Source of the DNA: Panopea generosa
Taxonomy: Eukaryota > Mollusca > Bivalvia > Adapedonta > Hiatellidae
NCBI GenBank assembly: GCA_029582155.1
Contig: CM055901.1
Coordinates: forward strand, 4,705,374-4,769,373
Reading direction: 5' to 3'
Length of the DNA stretch: 64,000 nt
Part shown: one piece after another, positions 1 through 14,500 of the stretch
Layout: each line of letters begins with the position of its first letter
How positions within the stretch are numbered: position 1 is the first letter of the stretch
Program-made: the position numbers and the translations under genes
Notes under the pieces: model-generated
Seen by the model: the letters and a program-made list of their open reading frames with translations, nothing else
What the model was told of the DNA's origin: nothing
Database searches by the model: none

Positions 1-2412
1 AGCTCTACCGATCCTTACAATAGCAGTTGAATTTAGTCCATAGTCAATCATTGGTTTTTCAAAAATCAACTGATGATTAATAATTAGCTGTGTTTTTCAC
101 CCTACCTCAGAAAACAGAAAGCTGAGCCATTTCCATAATTTTTTCTATTTAAAGTTCCATAAGTGTATATTTTACTGTTGTAACTGTTTGATTTTCCACT
201 ATATTTGTATTTTCATCTTAAAATGTTCATTGTACTTTTTATTCTTATGTCCATAAATAAAATAAATTAAATACAAATACATACAAGTTATTGCCAGTAA
301 TATCTTACATATGATAATAAAGTGATTATGGGAAGTCAAGAGTAATCATAAATCATTTAATCATAAAAGCATTACAAAAAAATTGACATGATTTTGCTGA
401 AAATAAAATAAGACGAAAATACATGTATATTTTATTTTGTGGGTTGAAAATGGCCAAAGAATCAGCTTTTTAAAATTAATGATGTCCCAAAAAGAAATGT
501 TTACATTTCTAAAAGGCCTTTTTATTCTGAAACTTGGATTCAGTCCTAGCCTCTTAGTAATGCCACATATTATTCTGATATGTTTTGTTTTGCACAATTA
601 TAACCCCTTTAAGGTATTGGATCTGTAATGCTCTTGGTAGAAAACTGACTAACACCGTGATCAATCGTGAATTTCCGCAGCGAATTTCCGCCAGCCGGAA
701 AACCATTCGTGGTGGCTAAATTTAGTAAAATTATCACATGACAAGGTGTTTTCTCGCGTGCAGTGACGTCACATTGAATTTTCCATCATGACAAAAGAAG
801 CTAAATCAAATTTTGATTGGAGAGGTTGTTGTTCAAAATAAAAAGAAAACAGATCAGAAAAACGACTATGATATCAATGTTGATCACATCTATCATGTGG
901 GTCAAAACTGCGCAACAACATGGAATGTCACATTTGTTTTCGTCATTTTGATATTGATCGAAACAAAACATAATGTTATTGTACACCTCAAAATTTCTTA
1001 CTTTACATATATCTAAACTAATTGTCACTCTACTATAAAACAGACTTGTTGGTAAAGAGGGTAGTGCGTTGGATTATCAGATTAGAGGTCATGGGTTTGA
1101 TTCCGGCTTCCACTCTTTTTTTCATAGTTTTTTTTATTTACAGAGATGATTCCCTCAGCACATTCAACTGTAAAAGACACTTGCGTGTCACAAACACAAA
1201 CAATTTTGTTAGACAGCAATTCCAAAACCTGACCCCCTGGACCCTCCAAATAAATGTTATTGCTGTAGCTACCAGTTCTATTTTTTTATATCATTTGCCA
1301 AGTCAAAACAATAAATACAAAATTATTACTAAAGACAAAGTTTATATGAAATGTTTCTATTAGCAACTATCTACACCTAACATTTAAAGTTTGGAAAAGA
1401 AAGTATCCAGTGTTTGGTGAAATGTAGGTTCCTAATTATTGGTTGTAAATTTTTATAAAATATTTCACCCTTTGGCAAAGGTTAATTATGCAAAAGTTTG
1501 TTTTATTGCATTTATTATTTTTAACAATGAACTATAGTTTGATATACAATGTAAGAAGGGTTTTGTGATAGCGGTGGGGCTTGAATAATAAATAATTATT
1601 TAAAAAAAAAAAAAAAACACCTTATTTTTGGGTGGGTGGGTTAATATTTTAAATTTATTAAACATTCAAGTCAAGATATATGGAATAAACACATAGTTTC
1701 TTATGTGTCATTACATCAACAATATTGTTTTAATAAAAACAATTGCCTAAATATAATATTTAACAAGTGCACATTATCTGTTTGCTTTTAGTAAATGTGG
1801 AAAATACACTACGTCGCCAAATTTGCTGCCTTTTATTTTGATACTTATCTTATTAAATACCATATTAAGAGAAAACTAGATGGTAAAAGTTGTGTATCTT
1901 TATGTATTTTTCACTTCTAACAATGTGGAAAATATTGGCAAACAACATTAGTGGTTAATTATAACAGTAATGATGCTAGAACATCTTAAAATTTTGAAGT
2001 TTTAGAATATTTTGTGAAAAAAGTAACAATTCGAAAGAGGGGGTAGAGTAAGATTTTTTAATATTTATGAAAAAGGAGAGAATATATGATAGTTTCTTTA
2101 GGTTTAGTCTATTCAGCAATGACAATGTGATGTAAAAATGCCGAATGTATACCATTTATAGTATATATATATATATGAAAATTATAGCTATTTCATTGTA
2201 TTTTGAAGTTGTTCAATTTTTGCTGTTTTGAGATTATAGGCATTTGACACTTATATTTAAATAATTTTCATTTTAGATGGTAAAATTTCAGAAATACATC
2301 CATCAATGGATGAGGATAACTAAGACACCAAGTTTAGGTATGGTTGCAATATTGACCATTACAGATCTAATACCTTAAACTCTATGTAAATAAATATGTA
2401 TATTTCTATTAC
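1..2412. other. Intron after W27, no exon seen
   Basis: AT-rich sequence on the 3' side of W27. I looked on the minus strand for the expected next exon (V-D-x-FEL start, HDGxG loop, W-x-LD) and see none. Open frames here are short and without family resemblance. A tRNA-like segment lies at about 1040..1120, and short A-runs and TA runs are near 1601 and 2162. Confidence 0.6.
1040..1120 (+). mobile_element. tRNA-derived SINE head (fragment)
   Basis: TTGGTAAAGAGGG resembles a pol III A box and GGGTTTGATTCC, 45 bases on, a B box, as in tRNA-derived SINEs. It cannot be folded into an intact tRNA cloverleaf by eye, so it is not called as a tRNA. Confidence 0.45.
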
Positions 2413-2567
2413 CTCTCCTCCTTCAAATTTGTCAGAGTTTGTTTTAGACTCCATAAGTCTCCTCAGACCTGTATCTCCTCTCTCTCCATATATCTGTAAG
2501 GATACATTGGCATCTGTTCCTGCTTTGAACTTCTCCCCTGTATATACTTCTACCTGGTAGTTGTACA
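2413..2567 (-). CDS. LOXHD1: PLAT gene exon W27: N-terminal half of PLAT domain, last exon in window
   Basis: 155 nt, window residues 1179-1230: YNYQVEVYTGEKFKAGTDAN, VSLQIYGERGDTGLRRLM, SDKFEGGE. Acceptor TTTCACAG|TGTACA, donor GGAGAG|GTAATA. It ends in phase 0, so the next exon should start with a V/K-D-x-FEL sequence as in W16; none is present in the remaining 2.4 kb. Confidence 0.9.
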
Positions 2568-5500
2568 CTGTGAAAATATAAAGTCATTGGACAGGTATAA
2601 ATAAAACTCAAAATATCTTATTGTCATGTAAATGCAGACTAGAGATAAATTATATCAATGTCATGTAAATGCAGACTAGAGATAAATTATATCAATGTCA
2701 TGTAAATGCAGACTAGAGATAAATTATATCAATGTCATGTAAATGCAGACTAGAGATAAATTATATCAATGTCATGTAAATGCAGACTAGAGGTAAATTA
2801 TATCAATGTCATGTAAATACAGACTAGAGATAAATTATATCAATGTCATGTAAATGCAGGATTATAAGAATTTTACATAGGTTGGAGGTTTGGATAGAAA
2901 ATTCCATCCTGAGGTATAGCGGTTTTGGAGAGCCGCATTCCCCCGAAAACAATTATCCCAGGAGACGGATTTTCAATCTGAACCAAGAAAGTCATGTAAT
3001 ATTATTTTTCTTGCATACCGAACACACCTAATAATTTTAATTTAAAGTACTATTAAATTTTACCACTATGGCTTTTAGACATCAAATTAAATATACATCT
3101 ATGTCATATGTTGTAATATGTCACACCACAAATTGTTCCAATGTCACAGCAGGGTAAAATAAGCGTATGAAGGGGTTGTAGGTTGAAAATTCAATATCGG
3201 GTAAAAATGCACAGAAATCTTAGTCTGGTATGCAAGAGAGACAACTACTGGCACTGATGGAAGTGCCGCCAATATCCTGATTTGTAACAATGCCATTTGA
3301 CCAATAGGTTTTAACTACCAACAGTAAACCAATAAAACACATTGTAGTTGAAGGAATATATAATATGTTCCTTTGTATATTAGCTCATGACCAACCCTGC
3401 CAAGTGGTCTCAGACACTTTTGTCTAATTACTATTTACTTCTTACAGCTGGGGTTGTGGGTTCGAGCCAATCTTTGTCCAAAACTTTGAGAACGTTTACC
3501 AGTTAAGCACCAGGGAGGTTCTACTCAGATTTATTCAGAGATTTTCCTCCATCAATAAAACTGAATATGCCATATATAACCTGTCTTGAGTTGAAAATGG
3601 CATTAAAAGCCGTTAAAAAATCATTATTGCAAAAGGTTTCTTAGTCAAGAAAGGGACCATGGTTTTTGTAACAAGAATTGTAATCATAAGGCACATGTTG
3701 AAATAATGTCCAATATATGTGATTAGTTTGGTTGTAATCTCTTGAAAACAGAAGGTGAAAGTGCATGGGCACAAACCCCGGGGAATCTCATTTCTGTACA
3801 GAATTCCTAACTTGAGAGAAGGACTAGAGCATCAAGCTAGAGTTAAATAACTTGTGTCATTGTACAACAAGCCATTATAAATTAATTGCTAGATTATTAC
3901 CCTAATTTTTCTTAAACATGGGGAAGGGGGAGGATTTGTTTTTTTTTCATTTTTAAAATTTTTGATGTTTTTTTTTTTTTTAATGAAAATAAAGAGTCGG
4001 GGCGGCATGAAAATTAGGGGGCGGGCTGGGATGATAATCTAGCAATTAATCTATCATGGCCTAAAGTAAGTTTAAAACAATGCTGCAGAACAGACAACAT
4101 ACCATTTAACTTGTTATTGGTATTAACGACGGGAAGTTCCCTCCAGAAGTCAGTATACTTCTCCACCTGTACAGACAGTCCTGCCTCCATCTCATACTCC
4201 ATACCTGTTGTCTCATCCTTCAATTTTAACTGAAAACAACAATACCAGTCATAGTGGCATGTGCCCATACTAAACTATTGATGGTTATATTGTTCCCACA
4301 GCCAACTAGCATTTAAACAATTATACCATTCTGTACAAAAGTAAGTATATAGATCCAATTTCAAGGGCTTATATATCAATAAGTCTAGCTTAACTCTATA
4401 TGTATTATACTAATCTGTGTAAAAAAGCAGCAAAAACCAATGAAAGAATCAATAAAAGTAGGTAACATTATATCAAGTATTCTCTTAAGAACATAGCAAA
4501 ATATTCAATCATTCTGAACTGACCAAAGAATAATATTTAGATATTCTCTACTGAAAGAAACAGCATTTTAAGATAAATTTTGTTGAAAATAAATATAATA
4601 TTAATATATTATGTACTGAAAACAATATATTAGAATATGATGTACTGAAATCAACATGACAACATTAAGACTGTATTAAAATTAATATAATTTTATGTTT
4701 TTTACTAATATCAACTTAATTGTTGAATTTATTTCTCCTGAAATCAAAATATATTTCTATCTAATTAATTGTTTTTTTAATGCCCAGCATCATTAGAGTG
4801 TATACATGACTAGATGCAGTATCAGGATGCTATAAAACACTACTAATGGTACTTACACTTTCAATGAACCAACTTGGTACCAGACGATAGTTCAGGTACC
4901 AGGGAACTTCATTCCTGCTGCCATGGAAACCAACTCTGACCTTATAGAGCTCACCTATCTCCTCAACAACTTTCACCTATTAAAAAAATGAACATGTTCT
5001 TAAAAATTACATTTCTTATGTAAATCTAGTATAATCACCATACATCATATACAAAGTCATGTATCCAACAAATAATAACACCCATTGTTTGCAGAAGAAA
5101 GGTAATGAGATAAGCACCGAAGTAGGACTGGATAAGTTTGGCAACCAAAAAATTTCATTGAGCAGAAACCATTTTGGGATGACCAAACAAGCAGATGGAC
5201 AGGGGGAAACATTCTTCAAATGACAAAGATGTGAAAAGGAACATCTCATAACCAGATGACTATTACATGATTTATTTAATAAAAATAGTAATGTTCCCCT
5301 TAACTACACATTTGAAACACATCAGTAATAGAAATGTCCACAAAACAAGAAATGTCACTGGTAAGTGTTGCATGCCCCCTAAATGGTCTGTGAAAAAAAC
5401 AACAATATATGTTATAATAGGTTCAATGTTTCCACGAATATCAAGAGTAATGGACTGATGTTTCAGACTAGACATGCAATTTCATGTTGTTGTTTTTTAC

Positions 5501-8500
5501 ATTAAAGCATGACCTTGTGTAACCTTGACAAATGTAAGACAAAGTTACAGATCGATTGTTGATCAATTGATAAATTGAGCCAAGTGTTTTTGAAATCCAT
5601 CCATGTATGACAAAGTTAAAGGACGGACTTGAAATCTCAAACAGATTCAAAGTGTTGTCATACATGCTAAAAGTGTGACCTTGACCTTTGAGGTACGGGT
5701 CTAGGTCTTACTTATGACACGTTGTCATTTCATCTTGATAATTTTTTTTTTTTGGGGGGGGGGGGGGGGGGGCATAAAAAAGAAAGTATTGTGGTATACT
5801 GCAGTTTTTAAGTGAGTACTGCGATATGTACAACGGCACACCATGTCATTTCTTACGGTCAAATATCTCCAAATAGCAGATTTGCCACACTTGTGAATTC
5901 CCATTTGTCCGCCATTCTATATATACTTGATTTATCTTGTGTGAAGATTTATTTTAAAAAGCAAAATAAATAATGTGTTATCTTTACAATTAAGACAACT
6001 AAAGACTTTAAAAGCCAAAATATTACTTTCAAACACAAAAATATGACACCTTTTCATTTCAATAATTTCTATGAACTCTCAGTCACAGGAAATTGCCGAA
6101 AAAACGGTACTCCATAATAGTACCGCAGTACGTTATGGTACAGCTCAAAACATGGTATACTGGTTTTACCGTGCAGCTCTAGAAAACTTACCTCAAATGC
6201 ATCTATCTGTCCCCTGTCAAACGTAAAACCATCAGCAGCTCCTATAATGACGGGTGAACTATGGCCGAGGTTGCCATACAGGATCAGTTCTACAGGGTTA
6301 TCTACCCCTTCCCCGACATCACTGCCTGTCACACTCCACACCGTCCAGGGATTACCTGTGTATGGGTAACATGTAACAGTGAGGATACGGTGTCATGTGT
6401 CTCAGTAGATTAGAGTAAGGCTTGTCGGAAATACGGAATGTATTTACAAGGCAAGTGAAAGTTTGTAAAATGATGTAAGTGAAACACTAGATAAATTTCA
6501 TAACCTTTTTTCATAACTTTTACACTAAGAACTTATGAATGTTAGTGAAACAAGCCCCTTTGTGGTTTATGACAAAATCATTGGTCCAAGCCAGGGATTT
6601 AATCCATTTACCTCTGGCATTTTTATTTGACTATAAATTGCTTTGAAATATCAAATCATCAGTTACTTGCCAGTTTTCAAAATTCTGATACCAACTTAAT
6701 CTGGAATGAATCCATCAAACTTTTAACTTTATATACAAGGACAAGTACAGACAAGTTAACTATTAACATTTCTTTTCTTATTCTGTTCATTACCAATTAA
6801 ATATTTTAAAATTCATCAGTTTCATTAACAAATTCAACTATTAAACACCCAATATTTATACTTTACTTAGCTCACCAGGTAAGGGTTCCTTCTCCTCAGC
6901 TGCCTCTACCACATCCCACAGTTGTAACTCCTCTGTCACACGCTTCTCTCCTTCCTCCACTTCTAGCCATCTGACATCAAAGTATGTTTTGTTTTAAGGA
7001 TTATAAGCCGAATTTTGAGTAAAACATTGAACTAGTCTAATGTTTTTCATCACTTGATGAAAACTCCAAATTCGGCTTTTAATCCTTATATTTACATTAT
7101 ATTTTCCAACTGTTTTAGATAAACTATTATGTTATTTTTGCAATTTTGATATTCAAAAAAGCAAATTATATGCATTTAACCGCAAAACCAATGTCATATG
7201 TGACGGCGACATTATCAACATACTGAATAAGAGCACGCAATTGTATGGCAATTTACGGCAAATGTCAAGTGAACCCAACATTAACACTAGGAAAACAAAA
7301 TCGTGCAACCAATGAAATGCAAACTGGTCTTTTTAAGCTCCACCCAGCTATAAATGTTTTTCATTGGGATAATGCAGTTAATCTATATATTTCATTTAGG
7401 ACGATTGCAATAAAAATGCAAATATTATGTATAAATATAAAAGTCATTAAGCACACGCAATTACAAACATATGACATGGATCATAATTCATGAACTTATT
7501 AAGCAGCCACTTGTCTTAAACAACCACATTTGCTATTTCCCATTTTTTTTGCTTTTAGAGTTTATCGACCTGTATTGAGAAATGGCCTGTCTTAAAATGC
7601 CACTTTTACTCCTTTCCTTGATTGTAGATTGTTTTTTTTTTTTTCAACAATTTAACTGTATCATAACAAATAAGTATGGTGATAGATTAAAAATGGTGGA
7701 AGGATTGAACCAAATAACAAATGTCTACCAAGCCATATCAATACCCATACTGAATTTACAAATATTAAAAGTTTTAATTCTAAATCATCCAATATTATAA
7801 ACAAAAACATACCAACAAACTCGTGTTGCAAACAAAAGTTTTAACTAATGATGAATCCCAGAAAAGCAGATAAAATCCAGAGCAAACACCAATGATTGGC
7901 TCTTACCCCCTCTCCCCCATTTTTTTTTCTGACAAGCAGGTTTGTTGTGGGAACAAATCGCAATTTGATTTAGGTCCTACAGTATTTGTAACAGCAATCA
8001 GCAGACTGAATCATTATTCCTGGAATCTGCTACGTGGTTAACTGAATCATAACAACAAGTACTAGACACCTAAATTCAAAACTGCAGCGATGGTCTTATG
8101 GTAGAGTGTCCGCCTCGCATGGGTCCAACCCCTGGTCGGGTCATGCCAAAGACTTTAAAAATAGTATCAGAAGCCTTCTCGCTTAGCTCTCGGCATTTAG
8201 AGGAAAGTTCTAGGTATTATTGGTCCAACATCAGTATAAAGTGACTAGCTGGGGTATCATACCATGTCTCTGCGACATGATACTCCGGTGTAACAGCACT
8301 CAGTATACTGTCTCAAGTAGACATCATCGTAATATGGCTGAAAAATTGTTGAAAGTGATGCAAAACACCATTTAACAACAACATTATTTCTGCAAATCAA
8401 TGACGATTTCTCCACATTCGTCACTATTTCTTTTGTGGCAGTAAATTAATGACCATAGAACAGTTTTAATGACCAATTCATCAGAGACTGTGGCAGATCT

Positions 8501-11500
8501 GGGATTTAAACTAATGACCCGTAACTTTACAATCAAGATACATTACTGCTGTGCCAGCTGGGCCTGGCAGATAAAGAAGACAAATTAGCATATATGTAAT
8601 TGACTGTCTGTTCTTCTTTACTTTATTGTCGAATACAGATTTCTACTTCTGTTGAATTTCATAGTTACTTACTTTTCACACTTGAACACATATTTAGATT
8701 GACTCTGCTGTGTTTCCTTGATGACAATTTTGTCCAAGTACCAGCCTGATCCTATACCTGCACCATCGTGACAGACCTTTACCAATTTGAGATCACCGAG
8801 GTCAACTGCATTCAGTTCAAAGAGGTCACACTAAAAACACATGTAAAACAAATATAAACTATTACAATGATGAACAATGTCCATCGAATATAAACCGTTT
8901 TGTAAGCAACTTTGATCAATCACATTTCGACGATTCAACGCAACACTGCTGTATTCCCTTATTTGGTTATACGTAGATAGAACATTGTAGTGCTGAAGCC
9001 ATGATATGCACAAAATAATTAAAACTAATTCAAAGGTTCTGCACATTTATACAATAGTATGTACATATGTAAATATGAAAAATGAATCTGTATGCAATTG
9101 TGAGATTAAAGAAATTTATAAAACATTAGAAATATAATTGCTTCAACAAGACAATTACGTTTAGACTATATGATGAAAAATATCACATTTCTTTCTTGTA
9201 TAAATAGCCATTAGGCCATTATGAATTAGTTGCTACATTATCATCCAAATTTTTCTGAAAAGGGGGAGGGCAGGAGGATTTTATTTAACCCTTTACTTCA
9301 TATAGACGCCTTTGGACACCTAATATAGATACTTTTTGACACCTCTAATATAGAAGGTTTTTGAATTATTTGTTGAATTATGTTTATATTAACTGACAGA
9401 GTGGAAAAAAGTGCAGGAAGTGTTCAGATTGCTCGTTACGGGCAATCTGAACTCTTCCTGCACTGTTTTCAAAGGCCTTCTGTGAATGGTATCTATGGAG
9501 TAAAGGGTTAATTTTTATCTAAAAAAAATTTTTTTTTATTTTTTTAATGAAAATAAATAGTGTCGGGGTGGCATAAAAATTAGGTAGTGGATGGGGATGA
9601 AAGTCTAGCAATTAAGTTATTATGGTCTTAGCTTAATGACCAGAAGCAGGTTTCACTTAACCTCTCAACGGGAGTTTTTCCTCAATTTAAAAATCTCAAT
9701 TTCTCTAAATGAATACTCATTACACATTAAATGACCACACAAAATCAAAATCAAAACAAAAGAAAACATAGAAAATGACCAATATAAATAAATGTATAAA
9801 AAATTTCAAAAAACTGAGTTGAGAAAAATCTCAGATTGAAGTGTTTAACAAAACCGTTGCCTGTTAATGAGCTGAACAAACAGATATTTTGAGATAAAAT
9901 ATTTTTTAGTATTTGGCTTTTTGAGATTCACGATATCTTATTATTGTATCTGTATCTAAAATGCTTTTTTACAATTTTAAAAACACATGAAATATTGGTA
10001 TCTAATTTAAAATATAATTTAACAGAACCTTAAGCTGGTTAACTGTTATACAATTAATAATATACAATTAACATATCCGTCATGATAACTTTGACATCAT
10101 ATCTATCTAAAATAAAACATGCAACATCTTCTTACATTTCCCTGTTCAAACTTGTTGGAGTGAGTTTGGGAGGTTATAAGTTTACGCATCCCAGAGTTGC
10201 CATTCTGGCCAGTGATATTGAGAAAGATGTTTGCATCTGTGCCAGCCTTGGACACGTCCCCAGTGTAAACCTCAACCTGGTACTGATACACATCTGCAAA
10301 AGAAACAACAGAAGTTAGCAAGCTTATGATAATCCGGATGACACATCTTTAAGATGGAGTGTCTTAAGAAAACAGAATAAGAAAATAATAATGCAGTTTA
10401 CAGTGTATGCCAGTGTTTTGTCTATTGTCTTTGTATTATCTTGTACTGCTGCAAATGTCTTGCTTACTGTTCTTTTGCCAGTGCCTTGACAACTACCATT
10501 GTCTTGTCTTGCATTGTATTGCTGCAAATGTCTTGTTTAGTGTACCTCAGCCAATAAGTTTGGTAATGCTCCAATGAAAATGGAGGTGCTACAGTGCACA
10601 CAACCATATAAATTCCTTGAAGACAGACACACAGAGTGAACAGAATAGTCCAACTTGAGCTTTCTCAGAATAATGAACTGACAAACAGGAGATATCTCAG
10701 AATGATGAGCTGACAAATGGGATATATCTCAGAATGATGAGCTGACAAATGAGATATATCTCAGAATGATGAGCTGACAAACAGGATATATCTCAGAATG
10801 ATGAGCTGACAAACAGGATATATCTCAGAATGATGAGCTGACAAACAGGATATATCCTTGAGATAAAAAAAAATGTACGAGATTGAAATAATTTGTGACA
10901 TTATAGATAACATTGATTAGGAATAAAAGATAAAATTCTACTTGAAAGCAACCAAGCTATGAGCCACGATAAATTACAAGTAGATGACCCCAGCAGCTTG
11001 TTAAACCAAGTAACTATGATAAAACCATGTGACACTTGTTGCGCTCAGATTACTTGTGCAATATTAGGAAGATCCATTATCTCTGAAAGCTTCCGTGTTT
11101 ATAAACCATGATATGATGTGTTATATATTACCTCTCCAGTATCCAATATCAAATATGTTTTTGACAAATTGCATGTTAATAATGATAACAGCTAAGGAAA
11201 GTAAGTCCACTAATGAGATATGTCAGGATTCTGAGGTTGCTGCAGATAAAGTTGTCATGAAAGCTGATGACCTGCCAACACTTTATCATAAATAAACATT
11301 TATATTTATCTATTTTTAAACGTAAGATGATACGGAAACTAAATACATATTTTCATTCCATTACATGTTCAGGCCTTAGATTTTTAAACTATGTTCTCAA
11401 TGATCATAACATTAATATACCATATGTAAGCTTTGTTTGACCCACCCAAGTTATTGGTCAGGGTCCTTATTGTTTGGCTCTCAGTCACTTATCCTTAGTT

Positions 11501-14500
11501 ATATTCCTTCTACACAGTATTGTAACAGAGGAGAAACAAACACGGCTGGAAGAGTGTATATAGAAATCAGCCAGATTTTGTTATTTGAAGTGTTAACCAG
11601 TGTTTATTTGTGAGTCAATAACTTTACAACTTCCTTTAATTACTTGATTATGGTGAATGCCATGTATATGCCGTGACCCCTTCTTTATCCATTCATTGAC
11701 AGAAGAACAAAACAAGCAAATAACAAAGAGAACCAGCTTCAATAACACTTTATTGATTGATTGAATATTTAGCGTCATTTTTATGCCATTGTGGGCGAAC
11801 AGGCGATCAGTTAACCTAACCACTGTTTCCTGGGATCCTGAAAGGTTAACTCAGTACTTGAGCACACCCCATCTTCGGAAGAAACTGATAACTTTCCCAC
11901 TTAAATCAGTGGTGAGAGAAAAATGATAATGAGACACAATGTCATATATCAGTCATCACAGAGAATGTTGCCGGGCGGGGATTAGAACTCACGACCCTTA
12001 GATTGATAGTCAGAAGCATAATCAATAACATTTTTAATTCCCTTTTTATAATTTGATGTATAATCTATGTACAACTTACAAATATTTCTATCATCCTTGA
12101 ATTATAACCATTTTTTAAATACCCAAATAAGTTTTTTTGAATGTTGAATAGTTGCACACATAACATGTTCGTTATTTTATGGCTTCCATCCATAAACTAT
12201 TTTTAAATGCTGTTTCTGTTAAACTTCTACGATTATCCATATATTTTAATCTCTCAATTACCTACATTCTTAATTGTTAGATAACAGTTTGATATAACTG
12301 AAATGGATCTGGTAGCTTTGTTCTCTCTGCTTCAAAAGTTGGATCTGGTAGTTGTGTTCTCTCTGTTTCAAAAACTGGATCTGGTAGTTTGGTTCTCTCT
12401 GCTTCAAAAGTTGGATCTGGTAGTTATGTTCTCTCTGCTTCAAAAGTTGGATCTGGAAGTTGTGTTCTCTCTGCTTCAAAAGTTTGATCTGGTAGTTGTG
12501 TTCTCTCTGTTTCAAAAGTTTGATCTGGTAGTTGTGTTCTCTCTGTTTCAAAAATTTGATCTTGTAGTTTTGTTCTCTCTACTTCAAAAGTTGGATCGAA
12601 CAGTTGTGTTCTCTCTGCTTCAAAAGTTGGATCTGATAGTTGTGTTCTCTCTGTTTCAAAAACTGGATCTGGTAGTTTGGTTCTCTCTGCTTCAAAAGTT
12701 GGATCTGGTAGTTATGTTCTCTCTGCTTCAAAAGTTGGATCTGGAAGTTTGTTCTCTCTACTTCAAAAGTTGGATCTAATAGTTGTGTTCTCTCTGCTTC
12801 AAAAGTTGGATCTGGTAGTTGTGTAATCTCTACTTCAAAAGATGATTCTGGTAGTTGTGTAATCTCTGCTTCAAAAGTTGATTCTGGTAGTTGTGTCCTT
12901 TCTGCTTCAAAAGTTGGATCTGGTAGTTGTGTTCTTTCTACTTCAAAAGTCGGATCTGGTGGGTGTTGATTATAAAATTTGTTTTCTCTCTTCAGCTTTG
13001 TTATTTATATCTCTGCATTCAGCATCTTATACATTTATTTTCCTAATAATCAATGGAGTAGCATTGAAAACTATTGAAAGGTACTGTTACTATTTATTAA
13101 TTTATGTAATTATTGTTAATTTTTTTAAATTACGCTTGAGGGTAGAGATCTGCCATTAAGATTATTTGTGTTGTTAATGATGTGGGTTGAGATTATTTAT
13201 ATAACAAAAACAATTTATGTTTTTATTTCAATTAAGTTTTAAAGAAAGAATATCCAAATCAAACTTTTATTTAATTTTATTTTTACCTGTCAACATAAGC
13301 ATACTTATCTTGTTGACTCTTGTATTTACATTTGACCTGTAAGATATATTTAATGATTTAAGGCTTTTTGTTTCCAATGATAACAGCTTTACATAATATA
13401 TTTATTTATTTATTTGTATGGTGTTTAGCGTCGCTTTCAACAATTTTTCAGTTATATCGCGACGGTGTCTACTTGAGACAGTATTGTAAGCGCTGTCACA
13501 CTATATGTATCATGCCACAGACACATGATATGATACCCCACCCAGTCACATTATACTGACACTGGGCCGACCACACCAAGAACTCTTCTCTAAATGCTGA
13601 GCGTCAAGCGAGAAAGCTTCTAGTATCAATTTTAAAGTCTTTGGTATGACACGGCCGGGGATTGAACCACAACCTTCTGCATGCGAGGCGGACGCTCTAC
13701 CACTAGACCACGCCGCGGTCTTACATAATATAAGGGAAAACAAATATTATGACTTTTTTTTTTGAAAACCATTAACAACACACTTTTGAGAAATAAGTCA
13801 TGGAAAATAAAAATTTTACTTCAAAATGCATGACCGGTATAATGTCCAAAGATATTATCATTAAAAAGACACAAAAAAAGATCATAACTGAAACAAAATC
13901 TTTTTATCATAAACTATATTCCTATCAAGAGACTGAAGCAATTGACCTTTATGACCTCTTTTCAAATTGCGATATAAAAAATTAGATGAAAAAAAAACAA
14001 AAGAAAAACTTGAAACAAATATTTCATTTGAATAAATGCTTCAGAGTCTGAACGACAAAAGTCCAGGTATTTTGGGATTTACAGTAGAATTCTATAAAAA
14101 AAAATTTGATCAGATATAGGTCACTCTGTAGTAAGATGAAAAAATTATGGGTTCACAACTGGTTAATTATCTATCTCCCAATCTCAAGGTGTAATGCTAC
14201 ATGTATTCCAAATGAAGATAAAGATAAACTATACTTAAAAAACGTGGCACCCAATATCACTTTTAAATGTATCTTATAAATTATCATCTGCTTGTATTGC
14301 TCAAAGATTAAAATTGGTCTTGTCATACATAAAGATCAGACAGATTTCTTAGCAGGAAGACACATAGGTGAAAACACTAGATTAGTATATGGTATGATGT
14401 TTTATGCTGAAAAAATACACAATTTCCCCAGTCTTCTTTTGATAGACTTCGAAAAGCATTTGACTCAGTTACTTGGGATTTCATTTTAAAATCCTTGATT

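Noticed and set aside
1040-1120. Functional tRNA gene
   Set aside because: A- and B-box-like motifs are present, but no cloverleaf with paired acceptor stem and anticodon arm can be drawn; the same holds for the other tRNA-like heads in the window.
12270-12779. Open frames of 93 and 158 codons with 12-residue repeats
   Set aside because: They are translations of the 36-bp minisatellite on both strands; no start context, no relation to known proteins.
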